A stretch of DNA of 64,000 nucleotides. Source: Hypomyces perniciosus (Eukaryota > Ascomycota > Sordariomycetes > Hypocreales > Hypocreaceae). Every line of letters begins with the position of its first letter. Within the stretch, counting starts at the first letter, position 1. Location of the stretch: positions 1,298,777 to 1,362,776 of the forward strand of contig SPDT01000009.1 in the NCBI GenBank assembly GCA_008477525.1, in the 5' to 3' direction. Made by a program: the position numbers and the translations under genes. The notes beneath the pieces were generated by a model. It did no database searches. It was not told the origin of the DNA and saw nothing but the letters and a program-made list of their open reading frames with translations. Below are positions 49,060-58,138 of this stretch, one piece after another.

Positions 49060-49365
49060 ATGGGCCTATTCGATCAGCTCGATCAGCTCGAACAACAGCG
49101 GGCCTGGCAGCTATATCAGCATGATCTACAGCACCGAACTTGTGGATTATGCCGCCAGACCTTCCCGTCACGAAATCAGCGATCTCTTCATCTTCAATCG
49201 CGCTGCCCATCTAGCCCGATCGAATTCAAGCCTATTAGCCGTTCAAGCCGGATCCAACGCTTCGAACAACGCCGCTTTAAACTACGCGGCTCTATTCGAC
49301 TGAGGCGACTTGAACAACGCGAATTCGACCGACCTAGCCGACCCGAACAACGCAGCCCCGTTTAA
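49060..49365 (+). CDS. Small zinc-finger-like ORF inside the TRIM-like element
   Basis: ATG at 49060 opens a 101-codon frame starting MGLFDQLDQLEQQRAWQLYQ, followed by TCGLCRQTFPSRNQ...LHLQSRCP, a Cys-x2-Cys...His...Cys pattern like a C2H2/CCHC finger. The rest is Arg/Glu/Gln-rich; after the stop at 49363 the same frame reopens as Phe-Glu-Gln-Arg-Gly repeats to 49614, so the original ORF was probably longer. The copy at 60546-61250 encodes the same opening. The function is unknown; nucleic-acid binding is a guess from the finger. Confidence 0.45.
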   Translation: MGLFDQLDQLEQQRAWQLYQHDLQHRTCGLCRQTFPSRNQRSLHLQSRCPSSPIEFKPISRSSRIQRFEQRRFKLRGSIRLRRLEQREFDRPSRPEQRSPV

Positions 49366-49431
49366 CGCGTTCTACCAAGCCAGACTAGACAACACTGCTT
49401 GGTTAAACCTAGCCGACTTGGACAACACGGC

Positions 49432-49521
49432 TTCGAACAACGCAGCTTCGAACAACGCGGCTTCGAACAACGCGGCTTCGAACAACGCGGCTCTGAACAA
49501 CGCGGCTCTGAACAACGCCGT
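49432..49521 (+). repeat. Six-unit 15-bp tandem repeat
   Basis: TTCGAACAACGCGGC and single-base variants are repeated six times. As 15 is divisible by three, the repeat codes in two open frames, as Ala-Ser-Asn-Asn-Ala or as Phe-Glu-Gln-Arg-Gly. It continues the interior ORF of the TRIM-like element. Confidence 0.9.
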
Positions 49522-49850
49522 TCCGTTCAACCTAGCCGACTCAAGCAACGCGTTCCTAGAAGCCAGCCACTAAGTCATCATAATCGACAGCGCTTAGATA
49601 ACCTAGCCCTATAGCAAGCCAGCTATACTAAGCGTCATATTAATCAATATAGCTTTAAACCACCAAGCCAGCTATAGGATACAGCCGTTAATCGTTATCT
49701 TATTTGGGTTTATCGGCACTATAAGGATAACCTAAGGTCGTGTTAGTTTTCTTTTTTAAAGGGGGCATTTAATATAGATAAAAGGGTATATTTCCCTTTC
49801 CTTCCTTTTTTATTATTATTCTACTCCTTCTAGCCTATTATATATTAAAT

Positions 49851-51379
49851 TTAGGTTATATTTAATTCAGTTTTAGTTTTAATTATAGGTTAAAGTATAT
49901 AGTTTTATAACTTAAGCTTTTTCTTTATTTTAAAACTTAATATATAGCTTATTATTAAAATACTTAAAATTAATATTACTATTACTTTATTTTATTTTAA
50001 ATCTTTTATAAAATATATTTATAATATTATAAAAGATTTATATTATAATAAAATTAAAGTATATTTTATCTTATTTTTAAAAAGTTAATTTATTTTTTAT
50101 TTAAAATATAAAATAAAATAATTTTAATAAAGTAATAAAAAAAATATTTAATTCGTTATTTATTTATGTTATTTATATATATAATAAAAAGTATTTTATT
50201 TATATAATAAAACTTAATATTCTTTTTAATAAATAAGGAAGTAATAAGTTTTATAAAGATATAGTAGTTATTTCTTATAATAAGTATTTAATATATTAAT
50301 AATATAAAGTAAATAATAAAAATTTAAAAGAAGTAATAAAAATATAAATTAATAAATTAAATTATAAAATGTAATTTATAATTATACTTAAATAATAGCC
50401 TTTAAATCTATTTATAAAAGTATTATATAATAAAAAGCTTTATATATAAAAATTAATAATCAATATATAAATAATAAACAAGAAATTTAAAGCCTTTTTA
50501 TAATATTATTAAAATTAATATAAATTACTTTATGTTTATAGAAAATATTATATAAAGGTTTTATTTCTTTTATTGATATTAAAGAAATTTATAATATTAG
50601 AATATAATAATGTAATAAATATAACTTTAATAAATATAAATTAAATAAAAGATATAGACAAATATTATATATAAGATTTAAATGGATTTAATAAAAATAT
50701 ATAATATACTTTTAAAAATTATATAAATAAATTAATAATAAATTTAATATTTTAAATATAAATATGAATTAAAGAAAACTTGAATTTTATATATAAATAG
50801 ACTACATTATAAATTAAATAAAAGAAAATAATACAAAATATTATATTTTTAATATAGAATATATATATATATATTATAAAAGAAATTATAAAGATAATAT
50901 TAAATATCATTTTCTTTTAAAGTAATTTAAAATAAACTATATATTATAATATAATTTTCAAATCTATAATTAAATAATAAAAAGGTTTTATTTAATAGTA
51001 TAAAGCTTAAATATATTAAAGATAATTATAATAAATAAGGTTTTATATATAAATATTAAATATAAAAATAAAATAGTAAAGTATATATAATAGCTTTATT
51101 AAATATAATATTATATTTAATTTAAAGGTAAATTAAATCCTATATTTATAAATACTAATATATTAAATAATATAAATATTTAAAATCATAATAATAAATA
51201 ATTAATCTTTTAAATTTAAAATATAATTATAGTAAATTTTATTTAAATTACTAGAAAAGGAGAATTATATAAAGTTAAAAGGCTTTTACTTATAATAGGA
51301 ACTAGTACTTTTGATTAATATTGTTTAAATTTATAAAAGTTAAAGAAAAGTTTTAAATTAATTAAAATATATATGAAGG
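49851..51379. repeat. Extremely AT-rich core, no gene
   Basis: About 1.5 kb that is almost entirely A and T (TATAAA, ATTTAAAT and poly-A/T runs), with very few G or C. No coding or repeat structure survives. It is the AT-richest part of the window and ends abruptly at the GC-containing LTR at 51380. Confidence 0.8.
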
Positions 51380-51767
51380 TGTCACGACCCGACCATGTCG
51401 AAGACCTGGTCACGGGATCACGGCAGAACGTCGGAGCATCCGACCAATCACCGACGGATCGCGGCTACGAGCGCGATCCTATAAGAAGGATCACTGTACG
51501 GAACCGTGATCCTGGATCATCAGGATCGCCATGATCCAAACGATCCAAGTACATTCACTATGTATCTCTTTTGTATATAAGACTGGATAAGTCACGATCG
51601 TTTAGTATAGTTACTTAGACAGTCGTTAACCAATTGCATTCACCAGAACCGCCTGTTCTACAGAATCGTGACTACGTTACCCTGCTCAGTATTCATCCCT
51701 GACCTCTCTGTCAACATAAACCCACGAACCTCGGTTTATCCCTTGAGAATCAACCCGGATCGTCACA
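51380..51767 (+). mobile_element. Solo LTR, copy D
   Basis: A 388-bp LTR running TGTCACGACCCGACC to GGATCGTCACA, in the same orientation and family as copy C, with TATATAAGACTGG and TAGTATAGTTACTTAGACAG. It appears little mutated although it borders the AT-richest sequence, so it probably inserted after that sequence decayed. No matching target duplication was found; the right side is disturbed by a 69-bp duplication. Confidence 0.88.
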
Positions 51768-51836
51768 CTGACCTCTCTGTCAACATAAACCCACGAACCT
51801 CGGTTTGACTGTTGAGAACCAACCCGGATCGTCACA
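51699..51836 (+). repeat. Tandem duplication of the LTR 3' end
   Basis: The last 69 bp of LTR D (51699-51767, starting CTGACCTCTCTGTC) are repeated directly at 51768-51836, with differences clustered in GGTTTGACTGTTGAGAACC versus GGTTTATCCCTTGAGAATC. The second copy is thus not a fresh duplicate; it may be the end of another family member joined by recombination. Confidence 0.9.
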
Positions 51837-51839
51837 GCC

Positions 51840-52760
51840 AGTCTTACGATTATGCCGGGCCTTAGGGAAAAAACGCTTACATTTTGCTAGTATATTTATA
51901 TTAACATACCAACGGCAGAGGATATATGCAGACTCCCTAGTAGCTGGGCAGGAAATTAAAGACTGTATTAAAGTAAGCTCCCGGTCTATTACTACTTTTA
52001 GGCATAGGAATTTTAAATTGCTGTATAAAGGCGTTGAAGATCCTTAGAGCCCAGCTATAGTATTGTTAAGTTTCGCTGTTAAGGAAAACAGCGGCAACTT
52101 GGAAGGTTTTCCTTATTAATGTAGCCCCGCAAATATTAAAAAGGGGTATATTAAACTGGTTGGTTTTATAAGTGCAGTCTATTAAGATAACTGAAGAAAA
52201 TCGCCTTAATAGCTTAATTCCCGTCAACAGGGCAATGAAGAGCCCTGTTAGCCGGTTGGTCTCATCACAGCGGTCAGAATAATAGTAAATATCAGTCTTT
52301 TGGAGTTGATCATACAGCCATTCTATAGGGGTGCGGCCATTTAACTCTTAAAGCCGGTGGCGCCGGATAAAGTTATAGATGTCATAAAGCATCAAAGCTT
52401 AGACTTCAGCATCATTTTCTTCGCGGATTTTAGCCAGTATATGTATAGGCCTGACTCCAGAATTATAGAGGGATACTATATTAGACTGCCGCTTCAAAAT
52501 AGTCATATTCCGGTATCGTAAGAATGTCCCTGGGTTGCTAGGTGGGTGGTTATGGGTGCCGGCATTGTCATTTCGGGTAGGCAGGATTACCTACAGTTCT
52601 CTAACCCGGGCTCGTTTAACCATAAGCCTGTAGGGGCACCCCGTTATCTGCGTATTCGTATTATGCCGGCGACTATTAGCAGCTTCCTTGTTGGCCTTAG
52701 ACTTTACAGCCCTGCCTTTGCCGCAGCGGAATTCCTAATTATTGGGCCGTTGGCAATGCT
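51840..52760 (-). pseudogene. MULE (Mutator-like) transposase relic
   Basis: On the minus strand the sequence encodes HNHPPSNPGTFLRYRN, a FAR1/MULE-type zinc-finger remnant, then about 100 codons later IDCTYKTNQFNIPLFNICGA and NKTFQVAAVFLNSE, the core of the MULE transposase domain (D-x-TYKTN...). Several in-frame stops and shifts make it a pseudogene. Its 3' part is cut by the LTR-derived sequence ending at 51836. The plus-strand frame 52546-52869 is only its shadow. Confidence 0.75.
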
Positions 52761-53394
52761 TCACAATACTGTAGCCAAGGGGCCTTACAGTGGCATCAAT
52801 AACAGCTCGGGCTGCCTCAACGCTATCAAATTCGCGGCTGTAGAGAGACTCCATTGTAAGATCAGTTGATATGTAAAAACGGGGTGTGAATAGCTTCAGT
52901 TTTGCAATATATAGATAACTTCAAAGATCATGCCTTTAGACAACCTATTTGACTATATATAAGATGCGGTGTGTCCAGTTTATTAGGGCCTAACTATGAG
53001 GGGTCCGACACCGGTCATCCTAACCGTTAAGCCACAGATGACCCACTTTTTTGGATGCTCAATATGAAAACATGGATGCTCGCTAACAGACCACAATAAA
53101 AAATGGTGGCATTGCCCGAACTGGAATCACGACAGCCCATCCTCAATCCCAACTGACAAGGATTCAAAACTATACACATGGTATTCTTATCATGTGACTG
53201 CATCGTGGTCGTAAGCGAGGCTCTGCTGTAATACCTCGTACGGAGTACTCCGTACTCCGTCCAGAGTCCGTTGTCTGCTTTAGTGGAGACACTATGAAAA
53301 TTCTTCACAACCCTAGTATGTCATTACCGAGTGCTTACCCACCCAATGCTTACAATCCAATGAGGGGAAGCATGAGAATACCCCCGCTAAGTCA
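52761..53394. other. Intergenic, no gene recognised
   Basis: About 630 bp between transposon relics. It contains CGGAGTACTCCGTACTCCGT near 53238, a short self-complementary motif, and a tRNA-like patch at 52997-53045 that does not fold completely. No coding frame is convincing. Confidence 0.4.
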
Positions 53395-55060
53395 CCTGAT
53401 CCTAGCTTCGGACTATCCTACGCAGGACAGTAGTGACATGGGCCTGAAGGCTTTGTGGGTCGTGTAATCCGGCTTGCCTGGCTTGGGAATGATTGTGACT
53501 TCCGCGTTTCTGAACGGGCCGGGGTGGTAGCCAAGCTCAAGGCAGCCCCTGAAGATGTTTGTGACAAAGTCCTCGATGGTCGGCTACGCTAGTTGGGGAG
53601 GGCAACCGATATGCCATCTGCGCCAGGGCGGTGTTGCCGGTCCCTGTCGTAGCCTTTCTTGCTTCTCCCTTCGTGACCGAATCGTCCCACTTGATCCGGG
53701 GGTTTTGAAGCGCGTGTGGTTCCCATGGGTCGTCGATGTCTTCCTCTGCTCCCTTGCGTTGCAGTAGGCGTTCCCTAGGGTAGGCCGCCCGCTCTTCGGG
53801 GTTAGATATGCTTCTTGTTCCGTCCATCAAAGGGGGGATGGAACAGGTCCGTGGCTATGATCTCATCCCAGTGAGCCCGTTTCTTGCGTCTGGTAGTATC
53901 CCGGAGCGACATCCTCGCTTCGAGTTTCTCAGCCGATCCATGGGGTGCCGCAGCGAAGGATATGTGCGCTAGCCGGCAGTCCTTGTCCTACCAGGGAGCA
54001 TTGTGCCCATTCTGATGTCTTTTGCTGCCCGCTTCTTGGATGCAGTCTGCGAAGAGTTCCTGTAGGGCTCGCGTGGCTGCATCAAGGTCCGACTTCGTTG
54101 GGTTGACAGTGTCCACCTTGGGGAGGAGCTAGGCATGAGTGTGCATCATCTGACCGAATTCTTGCAGATTTTCCAAGGAGACGTACTTCTTACCCGCCCC
54201 AGGTGTAGACCTGACCGGGTCTAGGAGTGAGGTAATGACGATGAAGTGGTCCGATCTTGTATCTAGTCTTCTCGTGACAACCGAAGAAACGGAGCAGTTC
54301 GAGAAGGCTATGTCGGTGCATTTCCCGGAGCCCCTCGTGGGGGCGTCCACCAATGCAGGGAGAAGGTCGTGTTCGTCCGCCCATTCTGCCATCTTGTTCC
54401 CTGCAGAGTCCGGCACACATCCTGGTTGCCACATCCAGTGCGATGCGTTGAAGTCTCCTGCAATGATCGATCTGGGAGGTCGTCCCCATTTCACAAGGGT
54501 TCCGTTGCGACATCAAGGGTCGACCTGCGCTGGATATTGACAGTGGTGTAGTTGCAGACTTCTACCCAGCAGACGCAGTCATTCCCTAGGCCTGTAGGTG
54601 TAAGTTGCCGGCACGGTAGGTTAGGGGATTTTCTGATGTAGGTGAGGACTAAGGGTCTAGCATCCCCCCAGTCGTTAACTGGGTTGAGTGCTTGAAATCC
54701 AGGGTGCGTTTTTGTTTGTCCCCCAGCCGTGGTGTTGTCCCACCGTGTCTAGGGTTCCCGGATGAGCACGATGTCAAAGCCGTCTTCTCAGGCAAGTGAG
54801 AGAGCAACGTCATGGTATTGTGGCTGTTTTCCCACGTTCGCCTGCAAGATTTTTAAGCTAGATGTCTTTCGGCAGCTCCGACGGGAGCCGTCACTCATAG
54901 GCCACTTTTTTCATCGGTAGAGTCGTTGGGGTCTCTCGCTGTGATCGTGGGACCACCAGTCGTGTGGTCGTCTTCGGAAGAGGATTCCCGCTTGTTGGTA
55001 AGGTCGATTTCCATGTTGGTGGGCTCCAGTGTTGCTCATAATATAAACAATACGCATATT
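53395..55060 (-). mobile_element. Truncated Tad-like LINE, little RIP
   Basis: From right to left on the minus strand: the tail of ORF1 (acidic, ending DEKSGL and a stop at 54895), ORF2 from ATG 54898 (MSDGSRRSCRKTSS, then ILQANVGKQPQYHDVALSLA), the APE endonuclease region with GDFNASHWMW and SDHFIVITS at about 54.2-54.5 kb, and reverse-transcriptase sequence reading EVTIIPKPGKPDYTTHKAF and RPMSLLSC at 53.4-53.55 kb, where homology stops. Frames are broken at several places. It is the same family as the RIP-degraded LINE at 36340-41050 but keeps its GC content. Confidence 0.85.
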
Positions 55061-55420
55061 GGCAATATGGGATCTCCACAATGTTATTGTATTGCCAAAG
55101 GGTGTATATTGTATTACACAATATGAACGGGATGCACAGTGTAATATATTGCCACGGACCCAATACCCGGCTTACGAAGTCAACCCGCCGGGTATATGGC
55201 ATCCTTCAGTACCATGATTTCTCATCGGCGTCAGGCGCCTAGTCCCGAGCAAGAGTCCTTCAGTAGTAGCTCTTATGGTGACTTAACTCTTTATCTCGCA
55301 GTCCCTTCTAATGGGCTTAACAGCCGGCTAAGTTAGCTGAGGGATCCTCGATGACTTGGAATCTTTGAAACCCTGCACGATACATACCTATCTGCTCCTT
55401 GAGGTCAATTGTGACGTCAT

Positions 55421-56605
55421 CTATGTCCTCGGTCTAGTTGGTTGGAAGTCCTCATCCTCATTCTCCGTCCTGTTATTGGCAGCTGTCTCTTTCATGTTGT
55501 ATCTTTCTTCGTCGTCTGACTTCAGCCGATCAGGAGAGCTGGATGGAAGCCGCCTTTTCTTATATGGCCGTGTTGCATTAGCATCTCCTCTCGATTCCCT
55601 CTTTTGCTGCAGCCGCTCAGCGTCTGCTAGGAAACCAGGCATGAGGTCGAGTTTAATCGATAACGAGGCCGTTTCGTGGGCACTAGACATTTCAACAGAG
55701 CCAAAATCGCTCAAATCGAGAGTCAGACATTCATCTTGATTCGTAGGCCGACCGTCAGCTGTTCGAAATGGCTGTTGCAAGTCAGTCACGATCCAAAAAC
55801 GGTCAAAGTAGAGTAATATAGAAGGCTGCCGCACCATGCAGGAGACCTCCTGTTTAACCTCCAGACAATCGATTTCTTCGTCTTCTAACCAGGTCAATTT
55901 CGGGCGCCACAATGATATTGTAGATTCTTTCCCAAGTGGGTTGATATCAATGCCAATTACAGCTTTAATATCTCCACTGGAATTGAGAATATAGTCCTGG
56001 GCCAGTTTTCGTAAATTTTTCCCATCTCGCGAATAAGACACTTCCAATACGACCCCTGGGTAGGTCATGTCTGGGTGCTGAAATTGCGCATCTGGTTGAC
56101 GACGTAGCGTTCTAAATGTTCCGCTGTCTGCTCCTTCGTCTCCTTCGAGAAGTATACGAGCCGAACCGACGCTGGTAATTTTCGAAGCAAATTCACCAGT
56201 TTTATTTTTTCTTCTTCCGATCTTTCTAAGCTCATCACTCACAACATCCACGATGCGGCTCACAAAATACCCATGGACCGGCGTAGGCATGCGAATGGTC
56301 AGAACCCCGTCCTTATAGTTGTAATCGTGCCTGTGGAACAAGCTCTCGACCACTCTACGATTATACTGCAGAGGATCAACTAGGAAACGAGCAAATGGGG
56401 GAAAATAGCCCTTTTGCGCCTGCTCTTCAAACCCGCGTAGCATGTCCTTAGTAGACGCGTTAGAAGCACGCCTATGTCGTTCCTCTGTTGCAGGAGGAGT
56501 TGGAGGAAGCTGAGTCTGAGGATTGGGAGGTGTGGTGCCAAGATCAGCCAAATAGTCAATGGACCGTGGACCAGAAGGCTCTGCAATTTTTTTCGCATGT
56601 GCCAT
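55421..56605 (-). CDS. PD-(D/E)XK nuclease-like protein of a fungal hypothetical family
   Basis: A 394-residue intronless protein from the Met of MAHAKKIAEPSG (56605); 42 further codons upstream are open but less protein-like. The N-terminal ~80 residues are Pro/Thr-rich and probably disordered. The middle reads PDMTYPGVVLEVSYSRDGKN then LRKLAQDYI and IKAVIGIDIN, which fits the PD...E-x-S...K layout of restriction-endonuclease-like folds (Uma2-type). The last ~100 residues are acidic and basic with a KKRR motif, a possible nuclear signal. Such genes occur in many copies in filamentous ascomycetes, often near chromosome ends. Activity and role are unknown; the nuclease fold is inferred from motif order only. 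Confidence 0.7.
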   Translation of the reverse strand: MAHAKKIAEPSGPRSIDYLADLGTTPPNPQTQLPPTPPATEERHRRASNASTKDMLRGFEEQAQKGYFPPFARFLVDPLQYNRRVVESLFHRHDYNYKDGVLTIRMPTPVHGYFVSRIVDVVSDELRKIGRRKNKTGEFASKITSVGSARILLEGDEGADSGTFRTLRRQPDAQFQHPDMTYPGVVLEVSYSRDGKNLRKLAQDYILNSSGDIKAVIGIDINPLGKESTISLWRPKLTWLEDEEIDCLEVKQEVSCMVRQPSILLYFDRFWIVTDLQQPFRTADGRPTNQDECLTLDLSDFGSVEMSSAHETASLSIKLDLMPGFLADAERLQQKRESRGDANATRPYKKRRLPSSSPDRLKSDDEERYNMKETAANNRTENEDEDFQPTRPRT

Positions 56606-57159
56606 GATGAACAGATAATGATTGATACGGGGAGGTTTGGGCTGTGTTCTGAAGCACCCAGGAAAGATGCGGCACTTGGCCTGTTTTATTACGTAATCAA
56701 ATACTTGTATTGCTCCGGAAACCGCTGGCATGGCAACAAGGATCTGAAACTTGATGTGAAATCCGTATCGGACATATCGCTAACCATGCTACGGACGTCC
56801 AAGAAACGCTGTCGACCCCGAAAATATTGGCTCTAAAGAGGAGAAGGCGAGGCAAGACGTCATTGCGAAACGTGTCCGAAGACGACTTAAATCTGCTACT
56901 GCACAACCTACGCCACCTTCATCTGCACCACAGGCGCATTTGCAATCGTCAGGCTGTCTCGATGTCCTCGTGGATGCTGCTAGCTTGGTATGCCGAATAA
57001 CCCGGCCCTTGGTCTAGACGAAGTCATTACAGTCAGCGATGAATTACTATGTACTACAATCTACAACGAGTGACATGCTCTCCACTGAAGTGGTATCGTC
57101 TCGTTATCTAATACCGACGCCCCCGAGAGAGTTATGCAATACAATTACACAATGCAAGA
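56606..57159. other. Intergenic, no gene recognised
   Basis: About 550 bp upstream of the PD-(D/E)XK gene. A few short frames, for example 56697-56906 minus, show no family resemblance. The last part grades into diverged 28S-like sequence, so the rDNA fragment could start somewhat earlier than annotated. Confidence 0.4.
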
Positions 57160-57528
57160 CAGCTTGTACGTCATTGAGAACGCCAGAACCCGTAAGCGCG
57201 AATGTGCTACCGTTTCGCACAGCTAAGTCGTCTGCAAAGGATTTGACCCCGCTCGTGTTGAAATTACAATACGCGAAATACCACGGCTCACTTCGAGAAC
57301 CGCGGAGGAATCGCCTGCTAAGACGCTAAGCCGGAGCCTATTCTTGTCCATCTGTACGTGCGGGTGGTATCACCGCGTTCTGGCATGGATTCTGACTTAG
57401 AGGCGTTCAGCCATTATCCAGCAGATGGTAGCTTCGCGGCACTGCCCGGTCGGACAGCCGCAAAAACCAATTATCTGAATCAGCGGTTCCTCTCGTACTA
57501 AGCTGAATTACCATTGCGGTGAGGTCAT

Positions 57529-57573
<45 letters not shown>

Positions 57574-57711
57574 TACGTTCCCTATTAGTGGGTGAACAAT
57601 CCAACGCTTACCGAATTCTGCTTCGGTATGATGGGAAGAGCCGACATCGAAGGATCAAAAAGCGACGTCGCTATGAACGCTTGGCCGCCACAAGCCAGTT
57701 ATCCCTGCGCT
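57160..57711 (-). rRNA. Partial, diverged 28S (LSU) rRNA gene, 3' region
   Basis: The plus strand carries the complement of the LSU 3' region: ACCTGTCTCACGACGGTCTA, TTCCCTATTAGTGGGTGAAC, GAAGAGCCGACATCGAAGGA and CTTGGCCGCCACAAGCCAGT are recognisable conserved blocks, so the rRNA sense is minus. Homology ends sharply after CAGTTATCCCTG at 57711. Towards the 3' end (below about 57330) it drifts from the usual fungal sequence, with only GACAAATCC-like and GACGACTT-like blocks left. It is a displaced, decaying fragment. Confidence 0.9.
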
Positions 57712-57808
57712 GTTAGAGTAAATTGCCTTTGACACTGTCTCGTCTTTCATCTCCCCAATTGTTAGTTGCTGCTAGTAATCTCATGCAGCCCCGAGCTTCA
57801 AAATCCTC

Positions 57809-58138
57809 TCAAGAATCATAGCCAGGAACGTACACGATACATCTCGGCGTATGGAGGCAGCCTTGGTACTTCTTGTCACACCCAATGTGTGGACAATCGA
57901 ACACAACACCGCAATTCTTCCGGCTATTGTTTACCTCCGGAATCTCCACCGCTAAGTGTTCCGGTAAAGTGCATGCTGGTTTGTCGCAGAGATGGCTGAT
58001 GATCTCGCGGCATTGCTCCTTGTTGTTTTCTAGGTGCTCCTTTGACATATCAATATGGTCCTGTGATACAACCTTTGGCCCACACTCCACCCCGCTAGCT
58101 AGGTGTCGGCACCTACCTTGGCTTCCACACTCTGTCAT
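57809..58138 (-). CDS. Cysteine-rich small ORF, possible gene
   Basis: A 109-codon minus-strand frame from ATG 58138 with 11 cysteines (for example CGVVFDCPHIGCDKKYQGC), well above chance. The frame stays open upstream of the Met with a hydrophobic TLFLLTVII stretch, so a secreted protein with an unseen first exon is possible. No family is recognised. It lies just beyond the rDNA fragment, and the opposite strand is also open over part of it, which lowers confidence. Confidence 0.3.
   Translation of the reverse strand: MTECGSQGRCRHLASGVECGPKVVSQDHIDMSKEHLENNKEQCREIISHLCDKPACTLPEHLAVEIPEVNNSRKNCGVVFDCPHIGCDKKYQGCLHTPRCIVYVPGYDS

Larger units (their letters stand above)
48686..49850 (+). mobile_element. 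Short LTR-type (TRIM-like) element, copy 1
   Basis: Two direct repeats of about 70 bp (48686-48756 and 49776-49850), both containing TTATTATTATTC and ACTC(C)TTCTAGCCTATT, bound a GC-richer island. The interior shares a leader (GCCAAACGCAA...CTGCAACCAGACCTATCT) and a small ORF with a second copy at 60546-61250 in the opposite orientation. With terminal direct repeats, a 1.1-kb size and no polymerase it resembles a terminal-repeat retrotransposon in miniature. The island is less AT-rich than its surroundings. Confidence 0.55.

Noticed and set aside
52997..53045. A tRNA gene or SINE head (minus strand GTGGCTTAACGGTTAGGATG)
   Set aside because: It has an A-box-like patch but no matching acceptor stem, anticodon arm or T-arm follows; at most a decayed tRNA-derived fragment.
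53555..54551. Plus-strand ORFs in the LINE fragment
   Set aside because: They are antisense to recognisable endonuclease and reverse-transcriptase sequence.
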